Shown piece after piece: positions 7,670 to 15,741 of a stretch of DNA of 64,000 nt. Source of the DNA: an uncultured Succinivibrio sp. (lineage in GTDB: Bacteria > Pseudomonadota > Gammaproteobacteria > Enterobacterales > Succinivibrionaceae); contig CAAGAC010000116.1 of the NCBI GenBank assembly GCA_900767695.1, positions 1 to 64,000 of the forward strand, in the 5' to 3' direction. How positions within the stretch are numbered: the stretch's first letter is position 1; every line of letters begins with the position of its first letter. The notes under the pieces were generated by a model that was not told the origin of the DNA, did not search any database, and worked only from the letters and a program-made list of their open reading frames with translations. The position numbers were made by a program, and so were the translations under genes.

Positions 7670-9169
7670 CTAGGAGCCGATGGCGATGGCTGCCTTGACC
7701 GCCCTGTGCCAGCCCTCAAGCTGCGCGTCGCGGTCCTCCCTGCCGATGGACGGGCTGTAGGAGCGGCACCTTGCAGGATCCTCCCTGAGGGCGTCCTCGC
7801 CGCACTGGCCTGCGGCGATGCCGGCGAGCATCGCCGCGCCCTTGCCCGACAGCTCGGCGTCTGGCGGCACCGTGACCTTGATGCCAAGCAGGTCCGACTG
7901 CTTCTGCATCAGGTAGCCGTTTGCCGTGGCGCCGCCGTCGGCGTGCAGCGATGCGTTCGCCGCATCCGAGGCGTCAAGCTCGAGCCCCACGAGATCGGCC
8001 ACCTGGAAGGCAATCGAGTCGAGCGCGGCGCGCACGATCTCGGCCATTCCGGTGAGCCTGCTCATCCCGGTTATGAGTCCGCGGGCCGAGCCGTCAAACC
8101 ACGGGGCGCCAAGGCCCGAGAAGGCAGGCACCCAGAAGCAGCGGTCGGCGGGGTTGGCCTTTCGCGCCAGATCCTCGGTCTCGGAAGGGGACTTGATGAT
8201 CCCAAGGCCGTCCTTCAAGTAGGTGATGATCGCGGCCGAGTAGTTGATGTTTCCCTCGAGCACGAACACGGGCCTGCTTCCATGGCGCCTCCAGCCTGCC
8301 GAGGCGACGATGCCGTGCGGGGCGTTCGGAACCTCCGCGCCCGCGTTCATCATCACCGACGAGCCGGTGCCGTAGGTGGCCTTCATGCCGCCTGCCTCCA
8401 GGCACCCGTGCCCGAAGAGCGCGCCCTGCGAGTCGCCGACTGCCGCGTGCAGCGGAACCTTGCGGGGAAGCGCCCCGCGGAAGTCCGTCATGCCAAAGAG
8501 GCTGTCGGTGTCGCGGATGGGCGGCAGCGCCTCAATCGGCACCTTGAAGAGCGCGCACAGATCCGCGTCCCACTGCTGGGACTTCAAGTCCATCAGCTCG
8601 GTGCGCGAGGCGTCCGAGGGCTCGGTCGCGAAGGCGTCGCCGCCGCAGAACCAGGAGATCAGGTAGGCGTCGATGTTGCCCACGCGCAGGTTGCCCTTGC
8701 GCGCCTCTTCATTGAACGCGGGCACGTTCTCGGCCATCCAGCAGAGCTTGGGGGCCGAGAAGTACTCGGAGAGCTCAAGCCCGGTGCGGCTGCGCACGAG
8801 ATCCTTGTGCGAGGAGACCTCCTCGCGCATCACGATGCCGTGCGCCCTGCCGCACTGCCAGACGATGGCGTTGTAGATGGGCTCGAGGTCCGAGCGCCTC
8901 CACGCGGCCACGGTCTCGCGCTGCACCGAGAGCCCGGCGCAGGCGATCCTGCCTGGATAGGAGGGATCCTGCGAGGCGACCAGCGCCACGACCTTCGCGG
9001 TGTTCTCGCGGATCTCCCGAAGGTCGTGCTCGACGTAGCCCCGCTCATCCACTATCTGGCGGTGGGACAGCGAGGCCCTGGCCACCAGGCTGCCCTTCAG
9101 GTCGAAGAGCAGCGCCTTGGTGCCCTGGGTGCTCTGGTCGATGCCGAGAAGCAGCGGGCCGTCAGCCAT
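7670..9169 (-). CDS. FGGY-family carbohydrate kinase, candidate apulose kinase
   Basis: A 499-residue ATP-dependent sugar kinase. The N-terminal phosphate loop is GIDQSTQGTKALLFD (residues 9-23), and the second FGGY domain has GAPWFDGSARG and the adenosine-site segment DGGATANGYLMQ. It is the last gene of the operon, and its start overlaps the transketolase C subunit by 8 bases, which implies translational coupling. FGGY sequence alone separates xylulose, glycerol and other substrates poorly. With a dedicated isomerase upstream and a split transketolase, the product is most simply a ketopentose phosphate cleaved by that transketolase. The D-apiose route uses this arrangement (apulose to apulose 4-phosphate). 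The substrate assignment is inference. Confidence 0.85.
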   Translation of the reverse strand: MADGPLLLGIDQSTQGTKALLFDLKGSLVARASLSHRQIVDERGYVEHDLREIRENTAKVVALVASQDPSYPGRIACAGLSVQRETVAAWRRSDLEPIYNAIVWQCGRAHGIVMREEVSSHKDLVRSRTGLELSEYFSAPKLCWMAENVPAFNEEARKGNLRVGNIDAYLISWFCGGDAFATEPSDASRTELMDLKSQQWDADLCALFKVPIEALPPIRDTDSLFGMTDFRGALPRKVPLHAAVGDSQGALFGHGCLEAGGMKATYGTGSSVMMNAGAEVPNAPHGIVASAGWRRHGSRPVFVLEGNINYSAAIITYLKDGLGIIKSPSETEDLARKANPADRCFWVPAFSGLGAPWFDGSARGLITGMSRLTGMAEIVRAALDSIAFQVADLVGLELDASDAANASLHADGGATANGYLMQKQSDLLGIKVTVPPDAELSGKGAAMLAGIAAGQCGEDALREDPARCRSYSPSIGREDRDAQLEGWHRAVKAAIAIGS

Positions 9170-10100
9170 TGAGCAGGCCCTCCGCCTTCCTGGCGATCCC
9201 CTCGCCGGTCAGGCCGTAGTAGGCGAAGACCTCCTTGGAGGTGCCGGTGATGACCGGCGCGTCGGGAAGCGACATGACCGCCATCTTGCGCGGGCACTTC
9301 TCGCCGAGAACCCTCGCGACCTCGGAGCCAAGCCCGCCGAACGGGGAGTGCTCCTCGACGGTGACGACGGCCTTCGCGTTAGAGGCCGCCTTGACGATGG
9401 CGTCCTCGTCGAGGGGCTTTAAGCAGTACATGTCCACGACGCTGGCGCTGATGCCTTTCTGCTTCAGGATTTCTCCTGCCTGCTTTGCGTAGAGCACCAT
9501 CTCGCCGCAGGCGATGATGGCGACGTCGGTGCCTTCTGCAACGAAGGTCGCCTTGTCCATCTCGAACGGGCAGTCGTCCTCGGAGTACACCGGATCGACG
9601 GCGTTGCGCCCGACGCGGATGTAGGCAGGCTCATTGTCCCTCACCATCACTTCCATGAGCTTTCTGGTCTGCCAGCAGTCGGAGGGCAGGTAGACCCTCA
9701 TGCCCGGTATGGAGGTCATGCAGGCGATGTCCTGGGCGCTGTGGTGGCTCATGCCCAGGGCGCCATAGCTCACGCCGCCCGAGATGCCGATGAGTTTCAC
9801 ATTAGTGTGCGAGTAGGCGACGTCCACCTTGCACTGCTCGTAGGAGCGGGCGGTGATGAAGCACGCCGGCGACATCGGGAACGGGCGCTTGCCCACGCGG
9901 GCCATGCCCGCGCTGATGCCGACCAGATCCTGCTCGGCGATGCCGACCTCGACGCTCTGGCCGGGGAACTTCTCGAAGAAGGGAGTGGCGCTTGCCGAAC
10001 CCCTCGAGTCAGAGCAGAGGACCACGATGTCGCGATCGCTTGCGGCCGCGTCCATCAGCACGTTGCAGATCATCTGCTTGTTGGCGATATTCTTTGACAT
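9162..10100 (-). CDS. transketolase C-terminal subunit (split transketolase)
   Basis: A 312-residue protein with the pyrimidine-binding and C-terminal domains of transketolase. Motifs seen are GIAEQDLVGISAGMAR, which carries the thiamine-activating glutamate, and YGALGMSHHSAQD. It must pair with the N subunit encoded immediately upstream, since its ATG follows that stop codon without a gap and GGGAGGAAG is the ribosome site. Together they would move a two-carbon unit using thiamine diphosphate and Mg2+. Two-subunit transketolases are typical of dedicated catabolic operons; the housekeeping single-chain enzyme is at 25.1-27.1 kb. In the apiose pathway the equivalent is AptB (inference). Confidence 0.9.
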   Translation of the reverse strand: MSKNIANKQMICNVLMDAAASDRDIVVLCSDSRGSASATPFFEKFPGQSVEVGIAEQDLVGISAGMARVGKRPFPMSPACFITARSYEQCKVDVAYSHTNVKLIGISGGVSYGALGMSHHSAQDIACMTSIPGMRVYLPSDCWQTRKLMEVMVRDNEPAYIRVGRNAVDPVYSEDDCPFEMDKATFVAEGTDVAIIACGEMVLYAKQAGEILKQKGISASVVDMYCLKPLDEDAIVKAASNAKAVVTVEEHSPFGGLGSEVARVLGEKCPRKMAVMSLPDAPVITGTSKEVFAYYGLTGEGIARKAEGLLNG

Positions 10101-10922
10101 TTACGCTTCCTCCCCTGCCTTGAGATCGGCCATAATCTGGCGGTACTCCTCCTCGTCCGGGAGGTGGTGGTGCCAGGAGGCCTTGTTCTCCATTACCTTC
10201 GAGCCCTTGCCCTTGATGGTGTTGGAGATGATCAGCGTGGGCTTGCCCTTGACCACGCGCGCCTCCTCGAAGGCGCTGTGCAGCTCGGACAGATCGTTGC
10301 CGTCCGCGACGTCGATGACGTGCCATCCGAAGGACGCCCACTTGGCGTGCAGATCGCCCAGCGCCATGACGTCCTCGGTGTTGCCCGAGATCTGCAGGTG
10401 GTTGCGGTCGACGAGCGCGCAGAGGTTGTCGAGGCGGTAGTTGGCGCCGGCCATGGCGCCCTCCCACACCGAGCCCTCGGCCTGCTCGCCGTCGCCCATC
10501 ACCACGTAGACGCGGTGGGCTGAGTTGTTCATGCGCTCGGCGATGGCCATGCCGACCGCGACCGGGAGGCCGTGGCCCAGGGCGCCGGAGTTCATCTCGA
10601 TGCCCGGGAGCTTGTTGTTCGGGTGCCCGATGAAGGGCGAGCCGAAGCGCGAGAACTTCTCCAGGACCTCGCTAAGCGGGAAGAATCCCTTCTCGGCGAG
10701 CACCGCGTAGAGCGCCTCGACGCTGTGGCCCTTGGACATCACGAAGTGATCGTGGTTTCCGGAGGCGAAGTTCTCCGGGGTCACGTCCATCTGGCGGAAG
10801 TAGATCTCCACCAGCGCCTCGACCACCGACATGTCGCCGCCGATGTGGCCGCCCTTGCCGCTCATGATGATGTCCAGAAGGTTCTGGCGCATCCTCGAGC
10901 AGAGCTTCTTTAAATCCTGCAT
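10101..10922 (-). CDS. transketolase N-terminal subunit (split transketolase)
   Basis: A 273-residue thiamine-diphosphate binding half of transketolase. The cofactor motif is GDGEQAEGSVWEGAM followed about 27 residues on by a conserved Asn (DRNHLQISG); GALGHGLPVAVGMA matches the family. It starts one base after the isomerase TAG with a strong GAGGGGGG ribosome site. It forms the enzyme with the downstream C subunit. Its place between an isomerase and an FGGY kinase argues for a catabolic ketose-phosphate substrate and against a role in the housekeeping pentose phosphate cycle. Confidence 0.91.
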   Translation of the reverse strand: MQDLKKLCSRMRQNLLDIIMSGKGGHIGGDMSVVEALVEIYFRQMDVTPENFASGNHDHFVMSKGHSVEALYAVLAEKGFFPLSEVLEKFSRFGSPFIGHPNNKLPGIEMNSGALGHGLPVAVGMAIAERMNNSAHRVYVVMGDGEQAEGSVWEGAMAGANYRLDNLCALVDRNHLQISGNTEDVMALGDLHAKWASFGWHVIDVADGNDLSELHSAFEEARVVKGKPTLIISNTIKGKGSKVMENKASWHHHLPDEEEYRQIMADLKAGEEA

Positions 10923-10923
10923 G

Positions 10924-12342
10924 CTATTCCCCCCTCAGGTAGGCCTTCACGTCCTCTTCGATTGGATCGTAGAGGTCGGGCTTGATGCCCATGTACTTGC
11001 AGGCCTCGTACATGACCGGCACGACGTCCTTGTAGACGCCGACGCAGTGGTGGATGTACGGGCCGGTGACGATCTTCTCCTCAAGGCGCTTGATGTTCTG
11101 CACCTTGACCCACATGTAGGTGCCGAGGATGTGCGGGCCCTCGGCGCTCTGCGCGTTGCCGAGGAGCAGCGAGTACTCGCCGTTGTCGCCGTCAAAGCGC
11201 ATCAGCGTGAGCTTGTCGCCGTGCCTGGCCTCGGCCGAGAGCGCGCCCTCGTCCTTGAAGGCAATCGGGCAGGTGAGCTCGGGCTTGTCCTTGAGAATGG
11301 AATAAGGCCACGGGCCGCAGTGCTGCAGGAGCTCGACGTTGTCGGCGTCTGCAAGGCGCACGGTCCAGTCGGCAAAGAAGCTGCGCGAGCCGTCCATGGT
11401 CGCCGCCTCTGCCAGAAGCGCGGTGACCGCGCCGTGGATGTCGGTCTCGCAGACGATGGGGTAGCCCATGTCGTTGAGAATGGCGTTCGCCGCGCAGGGC
11501 ATGATCCCAAGCTCGTCCTGGAGCGCGGTCCAGCACTGGATGGCGCCGGCCTGGCAGCCGTACTTCTCAAGGAGCCGCTTCATGGCCTCGGCAAGCGCGG
11601 CGATGGTCTTGAGATGGTCCGGGGTGACCTTGACCACGGTGTTGTCCTTAAGGAACCTGATCTGCTCCTGCGCCCCGTTCTCGGCCATGATCTTCTTGGT
11701 GAGGAGCACGACCTCGGAGAGCGGCACCGGCGAGAGCTGGATGTTGAACTTCTCCAGAAGCTCGCCCTCGTTGCACATCGTGGACCAGAAGTCGAACGGG
11801 CGCGGGCCCATCTGGAGAATGCGCATGTGCCTGAAGGTCTTCACCACGTTGCAGACGGCGAGGAAGTCCTTCACGCCGCGCTCGAACACCGGATCGCTTA
11901 AGCGGCAGTTGGTGAGGTAGCTGAAGGGCACGCGGAAGCGGCGCAGCACCTTGCCGGTTGCGAACAGGCCGCACTGGCTGTCGCGAAGCCTCACGCCGCT
12001 GGGCAGCGGGCGCTCGTCGAGAGGGCCCCAGACCAGGACCGGCAGCCCCAGCTCCTTTGCAAGCCTCGCGCAGACGTACTCGGTGCCGAAGTTGCAGTGG
12101 GCGAGCATGATGCCGTCCACGCCCTCGCGGCGGAACTTGTCGGCGATCTTTTTCACGTCCTCGTCGGCAAAGAGCAGCCCCTCTGGGTTGATGTCCTTGA
12201 TGTCGACAAAGTCGATGCCAAGCTCGGTCAGGCGCCTTGCGGTGAGGTCGCGGTACTTTAATGCGTCAGGGGCGGAGAAGACGCTCCTGCGGGTGGGGAC
12301 GAATCCCAGCTTTACGTGTTTTGAAGCCATTTTCCTTTTCAT
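10924..12342 (-). CDS. L-fucose/L-arabinose isomerase family protein, candidate D-apiose isomerase
   Basis: A 472-residue protein with the three-domain layout of the fucose/arabinose isomerase fold: an N-terminal Rossmann-like part (LGFVPTRRSVFSAPDA), a middle segment with the metal-ligand region (DELGIMPCAANA, then CETDIHGAVTA) and a C-terminal barrel (LGTYMWVKV). Members interconvert aldoses and ketoses with a divalent metal. The ATG at 12342 and one at 12330 are both usable; a hairpin separates the best Shine-Dalgarno sequence from the first. Context (ABC importer, kinase, split transketolase) suggests the first cytosolic step on an imported pentose. The D-apiose assignment is inference; L-fucose or a branched pentose are alternatives. 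Confidence 0.82.
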   Translation of the reverse strand: MKRKMASKHVKLGFVPTRRSVFSAPDALKYRDLTARRLTELGIDFVDIKDINPEGLLFADEDVKKIADKFRREGVDGIMLAHCNFGTEYVCARLAKELGLPVLVWGPLDERPLPSGVRLRDSQCGLFATGKVLRRFRVPFSYLTNCRLSDPVFERGVKDFLAVCNVVKTFRHMRILQMGPRPFDFWSTMCNEGELLEKFNIQLSPVPLSEVVLLTKKIMAENGAQEQIRFLKDNTVVKVTPDHLKTIAALAEAMKRLLEKYGCQAGAIQCWTALQDELGIMPCAANAILNDMGYPIVCETDIHGAVTALLAEAATMDGSRSFFADWTVRLADADNVELLQHCGPWPYSILKDKPELTCPIAFKDEGALSAEARHGDKLTLMRFDGDNGEYSLLLGNAQSAEGPHILGTYMWVKVQNIKRLEEKIVTGPYIHHCVGVYKDVVPVMYEACKYMGIKPDLYDPIEEDVKAYLRGE

Positions 12343-12371
12343 AGGCCCGCCCCTGGTGGGCCTCTCCTTTT
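12343..12371 (-). promoter_or_regulatory. hairpin between Shine-Dalgarno and start codon of the isomerase gene
   Basis: On the minus strand AAAGGAG is followed at once by AGGCCCACC-AGG-GGCGGGCCT (12363-12343) and then the ATG at 12342. If the stem forms, the Shine-Dalgarno sequence is brought close to the ATG; if not, the spacing is too long and initiation would move to the ATG at 12330. Confidence 0.4.
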
Positions 12372-12395
12372 GCTGTGTCCTGTAACTTTGTTCCG

Positions 12396-13418
12396 CTACT
12401 TGTTCTCGTTGCGGGCCTGGAGCGCCATGCGGGCCTGGAGGTCGCGCTGGTACTGGTCGATGATGACGGCGAGCACGATGACGAGGCCCTTGATGACCAT
12501 CTGCCAGAACTCGGACACGCCGCACATGACCATGCCGTCGGTGATGACGCCGATGATGAAGGCGCCGATGACGGTGCCGACAATCGTGCCGACGCCGCCC
12601 ATCAGCGAGGTGCCGCCGAGCACTGCCGCGGCGATGGCGTTCATCTCCCAGGTGTTGCCGGTCATCGGGTGGGAGGCGACGAGCTGGGAGGTGGCGATGA
12701 TGCCGACGATGGCGGCGCACACGCCCGAGAACATGTACACGCAGATGGTGTCGTGCTCGACCCTGACGCCCGAGAGCTTGGCCGCGCGGCCGTTGCCGCC
12801 GATGGCCAGGATGTGCCAGCCGAACGGGGTCTTGCGCAGCACCACCGAGGCGATGACCGCGATGACGATGAGGATGATCACCGCGACCGGAAAGTTGAAC
12901 ACGTCGCGCCCGAAGATCTCGAAGCCGGTGTTGCCCAGGGCCTCGTTGCCCACGAGGTTGGGGAAGGTCGCTCCGTTGGAGATGAGGTTGGCAAAGCCGC
13001 GGCCGATGTACATCATGCCCAGAGTGGCGATGAAGGGGGCGACGGCGAACTTGGTGATCACGATGCCGTTGACGAAGCCGATGATGAGGCCGATGACCAT
13101 CGCGATGAGCACGATGGAGGGCACCGAGAAGTAGATGGTCGTCCCGAAGATCGTGAAGCCCTTGTTGATGAGGAAGCCCGCGACCATGCCGGCGACGCCC
13201 GCGACGGAACCCACCGAGAGATCGATGCCTCCGGTGACCAGGACGTAGGTCATGCCGATGCCGAGGATGCCGTACAGCGCCACGTGCTTCGAGATGAGCA
13301 GCAGCGACGAGGTAGTGAGGAAGGATTCGCTGGCGAACGCGAAGAAGATCACCAGCAGGCCGAGCACGATGAGCGTGCGGCCCTTGAGCAGTGTCATTAT
13401 GAGGTTGTTCTTGTTCAT
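12396..13418 (-). CDS. RbsC-like sugar ABC transporter permease
   Basis: A 340-residue inner-membrane permease of the ribose/xylose/autoinducer (CUT2) class. About ten hydrophobic segments are visible, with the family signature region GIDLSVGSVAGVAGM near residue 65 and a cytoplasmic coupling-loop region near VLGGTSLMGGVG. It would form a homodimer served by the double ATPase encoded 17 bases upstream and by the periplasmic binding protein at the start of the operon. The substrate is a pentose by context; D-apiose is the leading candidate and D-ribose cannot be excluded. Confidence 0.9.
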   Translation of the reverse strand: MNKNNLIMTLLKGRTLIVLGLLVIFFAFASESFLTTSSLLLISKHVALYGILGIGMTYVLVTGGIDLSVGSVAGVAGMVAGFLINKGFTIFGTTIYFSVPSIVLIAMVIGLIIGFVNGIVITKFAVAPFIATLGMMYIGRGFANLISNGATFPNLVGNEALGNTGFEIFGRDVFNFPVAVIILIVIAVIASVVLRKTPFGWHILAIGGNGRAAKLSGVRVEHDTICVYMFSGVCAAIVGIIATSQLVASHPMTGNTWEMNAIAAAVLGGTSLMGGVGTIVGTVIGAFIIGVITDGMVMCGVSEFWQMVIKGLVIVLAVIIDQYQRDLQARMALQARNENK

Positions 13419-13435
13419 ATCCGTAACTCCGTGGA

Positions 13436-14971
13436 TCAGTTCTTGCGGTGGCCCTTGTACGAGGCCTCGACGAGGTTCTGCTGGGTGATGTCAGCCCCGG
13501 TGTACTCGGCGGTCTTGACGCCGTTGGAGAGCACGATTACGCGGTCGGCGATCGCGGTGATCTCCTCAAGCTCCGAGGAGACGACGATGAGCGAGACGCC
13601 GCGCTCGGCGTACTGGTAGATGAGCTGGAACATCTCGGTCTTGGCGCCGATGTCGATGCCGCGCGACGGCTCGTCGAGCAGCATGATGTCAGGGCCGGTG
13701 AGCGCGCCCTTGGCGAACACGCACTTCTGCTGGTTGCCGCCCGAGAGCGAGAGGATCGGAAGCCTCTTGTCGGCGACCTTGATCATCACGTCGCGGATCA
13801 TCGCGTCCACCGCCGCGTCCTCGGCCTTGTCGCTGATGAGCCCGAGCCTGTTGGTGTAGCGCCCGATGTTGGTCAGGGCGATGTTCTGCTCGATGTTCAT
13901 GGGCTGGACGAGGCCGTCGCGCTGGCGGTCCTCGGGGAGGAGCGCGAAGCCCTGGTCGATCATCTCGTTGAGCTGGCCTATCTTGAGGGGCTTGCCGTCC
14001 TTGACGATGGTGCCGGTGTGCATGGGGCGCAATCCCATGATGCACTCGAAGACCTCGGTGCGTCCGGCGCCCAGAAGCCCGTAGAGGCCGAGCACCTCGC
14101 CCTTCTTAAGATCGAACGAGACATGGTCGAGCAGGTAGCCGCCGCCTGCCTTGGGCAGGCAGAGATCCCTGACCTCGAGCACCTTCTCGCGCTTGCTCCA
14201 GTCGACCTGGGTCTTGCGCTTGGGGTAGTTCTTGCCCTTGCCGATCATGTTGCGCACGATCCACGCGAGATCCACGTTCTTGGTCTGGTCCTGCGCCACC
14301 AGCCTGCCGTCGCGGAAGATGGTCAGGTAGTCGCCGATGCGCATGAGTTCCTCGAGGCGGTGGGAGATGTAGACGATCGAGATGCCCGAGGCGGTGAGCT
14401 CGCGCATGATGTGGAAGAGCACGTCGACTTCCTGCTCGGAGAGCGAGGAGGTCGGCTCGTCCATGATCAGGATCTTGAGGTTGGGGATGAGGAGGTTGCG
14501 CGCGATCTCGATCATCTGCTGCTGGCCGACCCTCAGATCGCCGACCTTGGTGTCCGGATCGATGGGGTACTCGAGCCTTGCAAGCACCTTCCTGGCAAGC
14601 GCGCGGTGCTCGGAATCCTGGAGCATGCCGTGCTTTGTGTGCTCCGAGGACATGAAGAGGTTCTGGAAGACCGTGAGGTTCGGGAACAGGCACAGCTCCT
14701 GGTGGATGATCGCGATGCCTTCCTTCCTCGCGTCGACCGTGGAGTTGAAGCTCACCTCCTTTCCCTCGAGGTAGAGCTTGCCCGACGAGGGCTTCTCGAT
14801 GCCGGCGATGATGCGCATCAGCGTCGACTTGCCCGCGCCGTTCTCGCCTATGAGCACGTTCACCTTGCCGCGCCTGATGTCGAATGACACCTGGTCGAGC
14901 GCCTTGGTGCCCGGGTAGATCTTGTCGATCTTCTCGGCGTGCAGGACGATGTCGTTTAATGTCTCAGCCAT
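13436..14971 (-). CDS. RbsA-like sugar ABC transporter ATPase (duplicated)
   Basis: A 511-residue protein with two fused nucleotide-binding domains, as in RbsA, XylG and MglA. The first has Walker A GENGAGKST and Walker B LIMDEPTSSL; the second has the degenerate P-loop GLLGAGRTEV typical of the family, the signature LSGGNQQK and MLLDEPSRGID. It powers import through the RbsC-like permease. It begins one base after the DUF2291 gene ends and so is translationally coupled. No substrate can be read from the ATPase itself. Confidence 0.93.
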   Translation of the reverse strand: MAETLNDIVLHAEKIDKIYPGTKALDQVSFDIRRGKVNVLIGENGAGKSTLMRIIAGIEKPSSGKLYLEGKEVSFNSTVDARKEGIAIIHQELCLFPNLTVFQNLFMSSEHTKHGMLQDSEHRALARKVLARLEYPIDPDTKVGDLRVGQQQMIEIARNLLIPNLKILIMDEPTSSLSEQEVDVLFHIMRELTASGISIVYISHRLEELMRIGDYLTIFRDGRLVAQDQTKNVDLAWIVRNMIGKGKNYPKRKTQVDWSKREKVLEVRDLCLPKAGGGYLLDHVSFDLKKGEVLGLYGLLGAGRTEVFECIMGLRPMHTGTIVKDGKPLKIGQLNEMIDQGFALLPEDRQRDGLVQPMNIEQNIALTNIGRYTNRLGLISDKAEDAAVDAMIRDVMIKVADKRLPILSLSGGNQQKCVFAKGALTGPDIMLLDEPSRGIDIGAKTEMFQLIYQYAERGVSLIVVSSELEEITAIADRVIVLSNGVKTAEYTGADITQQNLVEASYKGHRKN

Positions 14972-14972
14972 A

Positions 14973-15635
14973 TCACTGCTCCGAAACCTTGAGCGAAACC
15001 GGAACTATCTCCAGGCGCGACGGATCGACGTCGCTGACCGTGAAGCAGCCGGTGTACTCTACCCTGGCCCCTTCCTTGAACTGATCCCTGACCGGGGCGA
15101 CGACCTTCTCCGACACCAGCTTGAAGAACGCGACCGAGACCGAGGCCCACTGCTCCTGGTTCTTGAAGTCGTCGAACTTGATGAGGCTGATGGAGTCGCG
15201 GACGGCCATGCCCTTGAACACGGGCCCTATCTGGAGCCTTATGGTGTTCGAGGCCGGATCGATGCCGTCGACTGAGAGCTCGAGGTACCCCGAGCCCTTG
15301 TCGCGCACCTTGGCCTTGGAGATGGTGCCCGCGCCCTTGACCACGAAGGAGAGCGCGCCGCTATTTCCCATCGAGTAGCGGCCGTACTTCCCGGCGACCT
15401 TGGTGAAGTCGCCGCCGGCCTCCTTCACGAGCTGCGCGGTGTCGACAGCCTTCTCTGCAAAGTAGCCGCCTGCCTTGTTGTTCCAGAAGTCGAGCACAAC
15501 CTTGTCGGAGTTGAAGGCGACCTGGCCTGTGAGCTCGGCCTCCTTGCCCTCCTCGACGTAGGTTGCCGTGCCGAAGGCGTACGCAAGCGCCGCGGCGGCC
15601 ACCACCGCGCCTGCAATGAGTTTCTTGCTTGCCAT
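14973..15635 (-). CDS. DUF2291 protein of a sugar transport operon
   Basis: A 220-residue protein with one N-terminal membrane-spanning or signal segment (residues 4-20) and a periplasmic domain. It matches the DUF2291 pattern: early YVEEGKEAELTGQVAF and a late EYTGCFTV. Family members are usually predicted lipoproteins, but no Cys follows the hydrophobic segment here. They are found beside RbsABC-like importers, and the role is unknown; an accessory to sugar capture is plausible. I start at the ATG at 15635 with GGAG 8 bases upstream; a longer upstream reading has no support. Confidence 0.8.
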   Translation of the reverse strand: MASKKLIAGAVVAAAALAYAFGTATYVEEGKEAELTGQVAFNSDKVVLDFWNNKAGGYFAEKAVDTAQLVKEAGGDFTKVAGKYGRYSMGNSGALSFVVKGAGTISKAKVRDKGSGYLELSVDGIDPASNTIRLQIGPVFKGMAVRDSISLIKFDDFKNQEQWASVSVAFFKLVSEKVVAPVRDQFKEGARVEYTGCFTVSDVDPSRLEIVPVSLKVSEQ

Positions 15636-15710
15636 GTGTGAATCTCCTGCCTTGACGCGCAGATCCTCCCCGTGCCGCCCTCGCGGCCTTGTGGAAATGC
15701 GCTTATGGAT

Positions 15711-15732
15711 GCGGCGCCGCAAGCGGCGCCGC
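15711..15732 (-). other. intercistronic hairpin after the binding-protein gene
   Basis: A perfect GCGGCGCCGC-TT-GCGGCGCCGC hairpin starts 9 bases after the stop of the binding-protein gene and has no U-run. Such hairpins in transport operons (malE-malF is the classical case) protect the upstream message and let the binding protein be made in excess. Confidence 0.7.
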
Positions 15733-15741
15733 GGTTGAGGG

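Noticed and set aside
9162..10922. Split transketolase as 1-deoxyxylulose-5-phosphate synthase or a dehydrogenase E1 pair
   Set aside because: The motifs (GDGEQAEG, EQDLVGISAGMA, YGALGMSHHSAQD) and the sizes fit two-subunit transketolase; there are no lipoyl or E2 genes nearby.
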